Source: Saxidomus purpurata (Eukaryota > Mollusca > Bivalvia > Venerida > Veneridae). Taken from it: 64,000 nucleotides of DNA. Both the position numbers and the translations under genes were made by a program. Below the pieces are notes generated by a model that did no database searches, was not told where the DNA came from, and saw nothing but the letters and a program-made list of their open reading frames with translations. Shown here piece by piece: positions 56,930 to 64,000 of the stretch; positions within the stretch are counted from its first letter, which is position 1; each line of letters opens with the position of its first letter. The stretch is taken from contig JAFMSR010000019.1 in NCBI GenBank assembly GCA_022818135.1, positions 35,898,375-35,962,374 on the forward strand, given 5' to 3'.

Positions 56930-58735
56930 GGGACCCCCAGGGCGTGCTAAATTTTGACCCTAGGGCACTATCTTTAAAAATTTGGTAGAGGTCCACTATA
57001 CAATGCTACATACCAAATATCGAAGCTCTGTACCATGTTATTTTGGAGAAGATGTTTAAAGGTTTTCCTATATAAGTCTTTCTAAAACAAGTGACACCCG
57101 GGCAAGACAATGCTACATACATACAATATCTAAGTTGTAGGCTTTGTGGTTTTGGAGAAGAGGATTTGTGAAGGATTTCCTGTATAAGTCTATGGTAAAC
57201 ACGTGTCCCCACGGTTCATCTAGACAATGCTACGTACTTAATATCTAACCCTTATGCATTGTGATTTCGAAGAAGTAGACTTTTTACGTTTTTCCTACAC
57301 AATCTATATGGTAACCCGTGACCGTCTGAGTGTGGTCAATTCTGACCCTAGGGGCATGATTTGAACACACGTGGTAGAGGTTTACAAGACAATATTTCAC
57401 ACTAAATATTTAAGCTCTATGCCATGTTGTTCTGGAGAACAATAATTTGAAGGGTTTTCCTATATAAGTCTATGTAAAACAAGTGACCCGAATATCAACC
57501 CTAGAGGCAATATTTGAACTAACTTTGTGGGGGTCCACTAGACAATGCTCAAACAAAACATCTAAGCTCTTGTCGTGATGGTTTTAAAGAAAAAGATTTT
57601 AAGCGTTTTCTTATAAGTCTATGTAAAACAAGTGATATCCATGGGCGGGGCGAATATTGATCACAGGGGCAAGTTTTAATCAAGTTTGGTGGTGATCTAC
57701 TAGGCAATATTACAGGCCAAATATCTAAGCTCTGTGCCATGAGAAGAAGATTATTTAAGCTTTGATTTAGATCAAAATCTATTTAAAATCAAGGGAACCC
57801 CGGGCTCGGTAAATTCTGGTAAAGGTACACTTGGAAATGTTACATGCCAAATATCTTAGCCTTGGCTTGTGGTTTTAAAGAAAAATACTTTTTAAGTTTT
57901 TCCTATAGAAAACTTTGTAAAATCAAGAGACCCTTGTGGCGTGGTCAGTTTTGACCATGGGGTCATAAGTTGAACAATCAACTAGGAAATTATACATACC
58001 AAATATTTAAAGCTGCTCACTCTCAGGTTTTGGTAAAAAAAACAAAGTTTTTCAAACTGTATGAAAATGACGTATTTTAGAACATATGGTCATATAAAAA
58101 GGCTCCAGTATAAATTCCTGTCACGTATATCTCTAAATTTCAAATAATACGCTACCAAATAAGAAAGCGTTGCAAACGCTTTGGAAATTCAAATATAAAC
58201 ATATAGTGTGGCAGTGCCGTGTAACCAACATTTTCAATCGATTTCTGCAAATTCCTACCTAGATTTTTGCTTATATTTTGATTCTAGCCTTTCGTTTTAT
58301 TTTTATGTATTAGTATGTCAATTTAAAAAAAAAATTTTAACGGCAACTGTGAGCGAGCAGCTTTAACCTTTGGCTCTTGTGGTTTCAGAGAAGAAGATTT
58401 TCAAAGTTTTTCCTATAGAAACCAACGTAAAAAAGTGACCTTCATGGTGAATTTTGACCAGGGGGACATGATTTGAACAGTTTTCGTAGAAATCTACTAG
58501 TTAGAGTTTATACTAGTTAATGCTGCATGCCAAATATTTAAACTTTGGCCTTGTGGTTTCAGAGAAGAAGATTTTTTAAGTATTTCCTTTCTATTGCCAT
58601 GATAACCAGTGTTCTGCCGAGTTTCATCAAAATTGCCCTGTTGGTGTCAGAGGAGATGACATTGGAAGCAAATGTGAACGACGGACGACGGAAACCGGAC
58701 AGACGCCGGACATCCAACCATCCTTAATGCTAACA
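56930..58735 (+). repeat. Diverged tandem repeat, ~130-170 bp units
   Basis: About ten units share GGTAGAGGTCCACTA(G/T)ACAATG, CTACATACCAAATATCTAAGCT, TTGTGGTTTTGGAGAAGA.GATTTT and TTTTCCTATA.AAGTCTATGTAA. The array ends with ACGACGGACGACGGAAACCGGACAGACGCCGG (given as 58678-58710), a terminus I associate with mollusc repeats. Confidence 0.8.
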
Positions 58736-59165
58736 AATCTTTTCGATGACCCTATCTGTCAGATGCATAACATGAGAATGTAATAACATTCGTAAATGTG
58801 TGACATGAAACAACATTTTTAGACATATTTCTGTTAGTCCAGATTATAACCCTGTGACTCACTGCCCTTTCCTCAAATGTTCACAGTGACGAAGCAGCGT
58901 GTAACTTTGGGGTCTTGGCAAGTTCACCATGGTCGGCCGAGACTATAAACAATTAAAAAATAATAGCTAGACACACACAACATCCGGGTCTCTATGAGAA
59001 CGTTAAGGATAAAAGTCAAAATAAAATTAAATGTATTTTAGCTAGCATAGAATCACATGGTTAAATTACATCAGCATGGTCGGTACCAATTTAAACCTTC
59101 CATCCACAGACACGTTATACTTTTAAGTATTCAAAAACTTCCTGACTTACAGATAACTGTTGTTA
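58736..59165. other. Intergenic, no gene seen
   Basis: Nothing recognised. Confidence 0.35.
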
Positions 59166-59257
59166 AGATAAAAACAAAAATAATATCAAACAGGGAATGC
59201 CACGTACCAAAAACGCAGCCTCCCCAAAACGAGCTCCACAGCACCCAGAAGTGCACT
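59166..59257 (+). mobile_element. Short truncated LINE tail
   Basis: Matches the 10-kb and 22.7-kb LINE tails from the A-rich start through CAGCACCCAGAAGTGCAC and then stops, so it is truncated at both ends. It starts within a base or two of the scrap in the transposase gene (39662-39691). Confidence 0.8.
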
Positions 59258-59479
59258 TAGAAGACTAAGATAACGGAGTAAATGATAGGGGAAATATAAA
59301 GTTTTGGGGTTTTTATTTGTCTTTGACCACCATGGAAGTATGTGGCTTATGATAAGGCTTACAATCGCTTTTGTCATCGGACAACTGTGTAAGGTTTAAT
59401 GTATGTTCAATATATAGAAATTAGAAGAAAGGTTTCCCGATATTTGCATTATTATTATTACGTGCGGAAATTTATTGAA

Positions 59480-59590
59480 ATGAAGTTGTTTGATGCCTAT
59501 GAATTAAGTAAAGCAGTGGCAATTTATAAATGTGCTGCCTTCATTTCAGTGATAATAGCAGTTATTGGATACTACTATATAATTGTGCAG
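59480..59590 (+). CDS. Candidate signal-anchor first exon
   Basis: ATG with 37 codons (MKLFDAYELSKAVAIYKCAA, then FISVIIAVIGYYYIIVQ) ends at a donor CAG|GTGGGT. One hydrophobic segment after a short N-terminus is typical of a type II membrane protein. The rest of the gene is not visible downstream. Could be chance. Confidence 0.25.
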
Positions 59591-60465
59591 GTGGGTTATT
59601 TCTTTTGTTCGATATATTATAAGGCATTTTGTGATAACAACTTCGTATAGGTATACCGAGTATTTTAACGTGCTTATGGACTTCCATTTTATTCTCTCAA
59701 ATCAGGTATGCAAACAATAATATTAAAATTAATTTCAGAATTTACTTTCGTGCATAAAATAAAACTGTTATCTGTGTTATTTGTATGATAGATCTAATAG
59801 TAGAAAGTGTATTTACAGCAGTCGTTTTTGCGACTTTACAAAATTATATTCTAAATTTAAAATTGGCATTATAAGAGTAAGTCAGCTTCATGTGGGAACT
59901 GGTTAATGTAAAACTTTATGTCCTCAAAAATAAGTATTACGTATATTATTATCAGAAATTTAAACTATTTTAAAGATCACGATTTTTAATGGTTCACACT
60001 TAGTGATTTTACTGAGCTACTTGATTTATTTAGGGTGTAAAAAATGTGTGTGAATGACACATGTATTTTAGAGGAAATTTAACAAACATCTAATAGCAAC
60101 ATACAAATTAATCATAGATATCAATCAAAGTACTTAAACACTTATATATTTCAAAATTTGATAGAAGTACAACTATTTAAATTCAAAATGCTAGCAGAAG
60201 CCATGAGTTTGTCCCATACCTAAATCAAGTCCTTGTGGTCGATATATTGGATTTCTAATGTTTTCGCTGCTGTTAACATGATGGTTTAGAAATGTATAGA
60301 CATTGTTTGTATATCTATTTTGGAATAGTATTCTAGTCGTTGCTCATACTATTTAGTGAAACGAAATGTTCAATAGGAGTCCACTTAGACTCCAAAACCT
60401 GATGACAGATTTATCTGTCAATACAAATGTCAATAGTTTCTATATGTAGTATGTAATGCGGGTAT
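59591..60465. other. Intergenic, no gene seen
   Basis: AT-rich. If 59480-59590 is an exon, this is intron. Confidence 0.3.
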
Positions 60466-61370
60466 AGATAAGCCATTTGCTAATTGCTATTTGCCAATTG
60501 CATATTGCTATTTGCCAATTGCTTATTTGCTATGTGCCAGTTGCTTGCTGCTATTTGCCAATTGCTTATTTGCCAATTGCTATTTGCTAAATGGTCATTT
60601 GTTACTTGCCAATTGCTTATTTGCTATTTGCTTATTGCTTGTTCCTATTAGCTACTTGTTTCTTCACAATTGCTTATTTGCTAATTGCTTTTATGCAATT
60701 TGCTTGACATCATTATTTAATGGCCCTTTGCAACCAAATCTATGGTCCCTTGCGTCGCTCTATTTCAACTATGCGCTTTAAATACTTTGTTTCTATTTTT
60801 CTAAAAAAGATTGGCTCAATCATTTGCTGTTCCGACAGCTTTTTAAGAATGATGGAATATTTAACTTTACTCATACTTTCTACTTAAGGTCTTATTTGAT
60901 AGATAAGAAATATAAAAAATATAGAAACAAAGCATTTTAAAACGTTTAGTTCTTGCCTGAAATAGGGCAGCAATCAAAACCTTCGCACAATAAACAGGCG
61001 CCGTTAAGGACACATGGAGGGCCATAGATAGGGTCGCAAAGGTCCATTAAATAATGATGTGTAGGTAAAAGCATATAAGCAATTAACAAATAAGCAATCG
61101 CAAATAGTAATTAGCGATTGGGAAATAGCAAGAAGCAATTGGCAACTAGCAATAAGCAATTTGCAAATAGCAATCAGTAATTGGCAAATAGTTATTGCAA
61201 TTGGCAAATAGCAAAAAGCAATTCGCAAATAGAAAAATATAAATTAGAAATAGGCAAATGTCAATAAGTAATAGCAATTAGCAATAAGCAATTAGCAAAA
61301 GACAATTGACAAGCAAGCAATTGGCAAATAGCAATAAAAAAATGGCAAATAGCAAGTAGTAATTGGCATA
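60466..61370. mobile_element. Foldback element with TTGCTATTTGCCAA arms
   Basis: The left arm (about 60476-60705) is a minisatellite of TTGCTATTTGCCAATTGC units; the right arm (about 61065-61365) is its reverse complement. Inside, CATCATTATTTAATGG.CC (60708-) pairs with the inverse at about 61040-61065, and CTTTGTTTCTAT (60785) pairs with ATAGAAACAAAG (60920), so the whole 0.9 kb is one long foldback. Frames over the arms are artefacts. Confidence 0.85.
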
Positions 61371-61712
61371 ACCCAACCGGCATTCAATAATATAGTTCAT
61401 ATTTCATGCTACATAATTACACTATAATTTATTATCATGTTGATTGCATTTGAAATGTTCGTAAACCTAGAACATTGCATGCCATTCATTTCCATTCATC
61501 TTATAAGTTTGAAATACCTGTAGCGACATAAATTATACTTCCTCGGAAATTCTTTATTACGCAACTTTTATAGGATAAATGCTTGATACTGCTTAAATGT
61601 TCAAAAACATTGCTGCATTCTATGCCACTACTCTCCTCTATCAAAGACAAGATAATGGAAAGTTTAACCGAGTTCCAAGTTGTCGATTAATGGGCGTTTA
61701 TGGGCTATTTAC

Positions 61713-62428
61713 TAAGGATGGGAACGAATACTATAATTAGTATTCGAATATTCGTATAGACTATTCGAATACATTCGAATATTCGAATCAAATTGTTTCA
61801 CTTTTCTGAATGTTTTACTATCCGAAAAGTATTTATCCGAAATTATGTAAAGTTCGCTAAGTACTAATTAATAATTTTTTGGCAAATTGTCACTTAAATT
61901 CAAGATTCTCAACATTTAGGGATTTAAAACATTGTCTTAGTAAATCAATTTTTCTTTCTTCAAAATACCATTGGTTGCATAATTTTGATTGGGTTTCAAT
62001 TGAGAAATCAAACATGATTGTTTTTCTTTAATTAAAATCTATGACGTTAATCTGTCAGTACAGCTGACAGACATGAGTAACATCGACGAATTTGGGGCTA
62101 ATCATTTAAACAATACAATAAGATTCACACCCTACAAAATATGAAATAAAGGCGCTAGATAATGACCCCACGTGTGAATTACTAAAACAACAAACTGAAA
62201 AAGTGTTTGCAATTTAGGATCCGCAATTTGCAATTATGACACGTGTTATCAAAACACCAACCTGGGCTATTAAGCAATTAGTTAATTGATGAAATATTGT
62301 AAGGCTTTCGTCGAACTTTAAAACAAATGAAAAACAACCACGAAAAAACGAACGAATATTCGAATCGTAAAATTGCATTCGAATATTCGGAACGAATGCG
62401 AATATTCGAATATTCGTTCCCATCCTTA
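61713..62428. mobile_element. Non-autonomous hAT element, 716 bp
   Basis: TIR TAAGGATGGGAACGAAT at the left and its reverse complement at the right, with perfect 8-bp duplication CTATTTAC (61705-61712 and 62429-62436). Subterminal ends are dense in CGAATATTCG palindromes. No transposase is coded. Confidence 0.93.
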
Positions 62429-62436
62429 CTATTTAC

Positions 62437-63480
62437 ATTAATCGAAACTTCTAAAGACCCATAGTATATATTGTGCAATGAGACAACTAGTCGTTCTGAA
62501 ATGTGGAACATATCAAAGACATTATATATTCAACCTTTAAAGAAAAATTGACATCAACTTTTTGTTCTACGATCCTGTGACATGCAGACATACAGACTGA
62601 AATTAGCAAACTGTTTGTGTTAACTGTCGACTTAGACAATATAAAATAATCGATTGTCAACCATTCAATAGCATATGCATTGTATGGCTTTAGTGAAACA
62701 AGTTCATGAAAACATTATTGATACTTAACAAATTAAATATTCAACACTAATATCTAGCAAAACGTTATTTGACCTTACATTGTGTCAATGCACATTGATC
62801 TTAAGCTGTCGTTAGAGCGCCAGGCGGCCACAGGCGCTACTAGAGGAGTCCAGTATAGATTCTTCGGCAAGAATACTCATAGACAATATTGTTGAATATG
62901 TAATTTATTAAGTATTAATACTGTTGAATAAACTTCTTTTCTTAAAGATTAGTGTATAATTAGAAGACCTGACTTGACTTGACTTTTGAGTAAAATGTAC
63001 AAGTATTTTCATACAGTACATGAAAAAGTATGTAGTCTCCTAGTCGAAAGAGAAATTTTTTAATAGATTCAAATAACAAAAAGCAAGACATTGCTCCTGA
63101 TTTTGAAATTGAAACACACGTAGCACGATTATACAAATAATCGTGATGCCATCATAAAAACATATAAAACTACGACAGTCGGTCCGGCTACAAAAAAAAG
63201 ATGAGACATGCTAGTTGTTTGAAGACGCGAGATCACAGAAAATTTCAGAACGATGTATATATTTTCAAAACTTTTGATGAAAATGACGCACATATACATG
63301 CATATAACTTATTATATATTATAAGTTGCATACCTTTTTAATCAAGCATGCTACACGTAGTTTCGGTTTCGGCCTACGCGGATGCAACGATATTCGGATG
63401 TAACGATGTAAATTCTACGGCCATTAGGCGAGGGTGATAATATATCGAGGCGGGTAATATATCCATTATATTATATACAG
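62437..63480. other. Intergenic, no gene seen
   Basis: No supported frame. A tandem GACTTGACTTGACTTTT occurs at about 62970. Confidence 0.35.
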
Positions 63481-64000
63481 TGGCGCTCACGTTTTTGTTC
63501 CGTTTACCTCATGGTTGTTACCGCGTGGTAAACGCCCGGTAAACGCGGGCAATTTCACGCGTTTACCGCGGTTTCACGGCTCATTTCCAAATATGGAAAG
63601 AACAGCCGGTAAAAAAAGATTAAAAAAACGGGTCACTCCAAATATGGAAGCAGTACCCCGGTAAAGAGGCGTGTCCAAACCAGCAGCCAATCAGAAGATT
63701 CCCAGCCCGTTTTTTTTCACGGCTGTTGTCGTTTCACTTATCAATGAACCATATCTTTGTCAGAATAACATTGAAATGTACTTTAAGTGCCGATGTTATT
63801 GCTGACCTGCTTTATAATAATAATAAATATAAATAATAAAATAATAATCTACAGTAGAGCAGGAATTCATACGTTGCGTAGACCGTTCCTGATCAATTAT
63901 TGCAGAGAAACAATTTAGAGGCAATGTTTAAACTACCGGACAAATTTTATGATTAATTTATCAGTATCCCGGCCCCGGATATTTTAATTTTGATATATGT
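63481..64000 (+). repeat. Dispersed repeat, copy 2, cut by the window edge
   Basis: The same sequence as 16218-16740 in the same orientation, with small indels near 63530-63575. It reaches the right edge, where similarity still continues. Confidence 0.8.

Noticed and set aside
60491..61228. Frames rich in LLFANC/ICQLLIA
   Set aside because: They are translations of the foldback minisatellite arms.

Overview
The window is AT-rich eukaryotic DNA from an invertebrate. A bivalve or other mollusc is the best guess: the tRNA-derived SINEs, CR1-like and 2A-bearing LINEs, a Ty3/Gypsy element, foldback repeats and GGTCA-rich tandem repeats resemble mollusc repeat families as I know them. That is recognition, not a search. 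There are few ordinary genes. An intronless type II membrane protein with a glycosyltransferase-like domain lies at 2588-3601 (minus). A weak spliced host gene may start at 14383 and could use exons near 15986 or 25921. Almost everything else is mobile or repetitive.

The centrepiece is one large DNA transposon at 26114-43197 (17,084 bp). It has 391-bp terminal inverted repeats that differ at two positions by my reading, and a perfect 8-bp target duplication ATCATATG (26106-26113 and 43198-43205). On the minus strand it carries a P-element/THAP9-type DDE transposase (exons 40458-39394 and 39185-37769, perhaps with a first exon inside the right TIR). On the plus strand it carries a PIF1 helicase whose frame runs through two in-frame stops into a middle domain and a C-terminal PHD finger (26870-30064), an SGNH-hydrolase-like gene (31228-31995), and a possible 50-residue two-exon gene (36322-36865). 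The centre holds a diverged ~330-bp satellite; each monomer has a core GCGCGTTTGGACTGGCCAGA between inverted arms. Ten core copies lie between and beside the 3' ends of the two main genes, the last two in inverted orientation. The coding parts show decay (two stops, a frameshift by a LINE scar plus decamer repeat, a 150-bp tandem duplication, SINE-like insertions) although the TIRs are almost identical.

Left flank (1-26 kb): a minisatellite; the glycosyltransferase-like gene; telomere-like repeats; a rearranged dead Gypsy element (6.2-9.2 kb); a dead LINE with PHD, endonuclease and RT remnants and a 2A-like motif (10.1-12.9 kb); a SINE with a 12-bp target duplication (13.6 kb); a Tigger/pogo-like element (17.2 kb); palindromic repeats (19.8 and 24 kb); and a 156-bp tandem repeat.

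Right flank (43-64 kb): two non-autonomous hAT elements with 8-bp duplications (46.6 and 61.7 kb), two foldback elements whose arms are inverted minisatellites (52.4 and 60.5 kb), a dead CR1-like LINE (54.6-56.2 kb), diverged tandem repeats (56.9-58.7 kb), and a second copy of a 16.2-kb dispersed repeat at the right edge.
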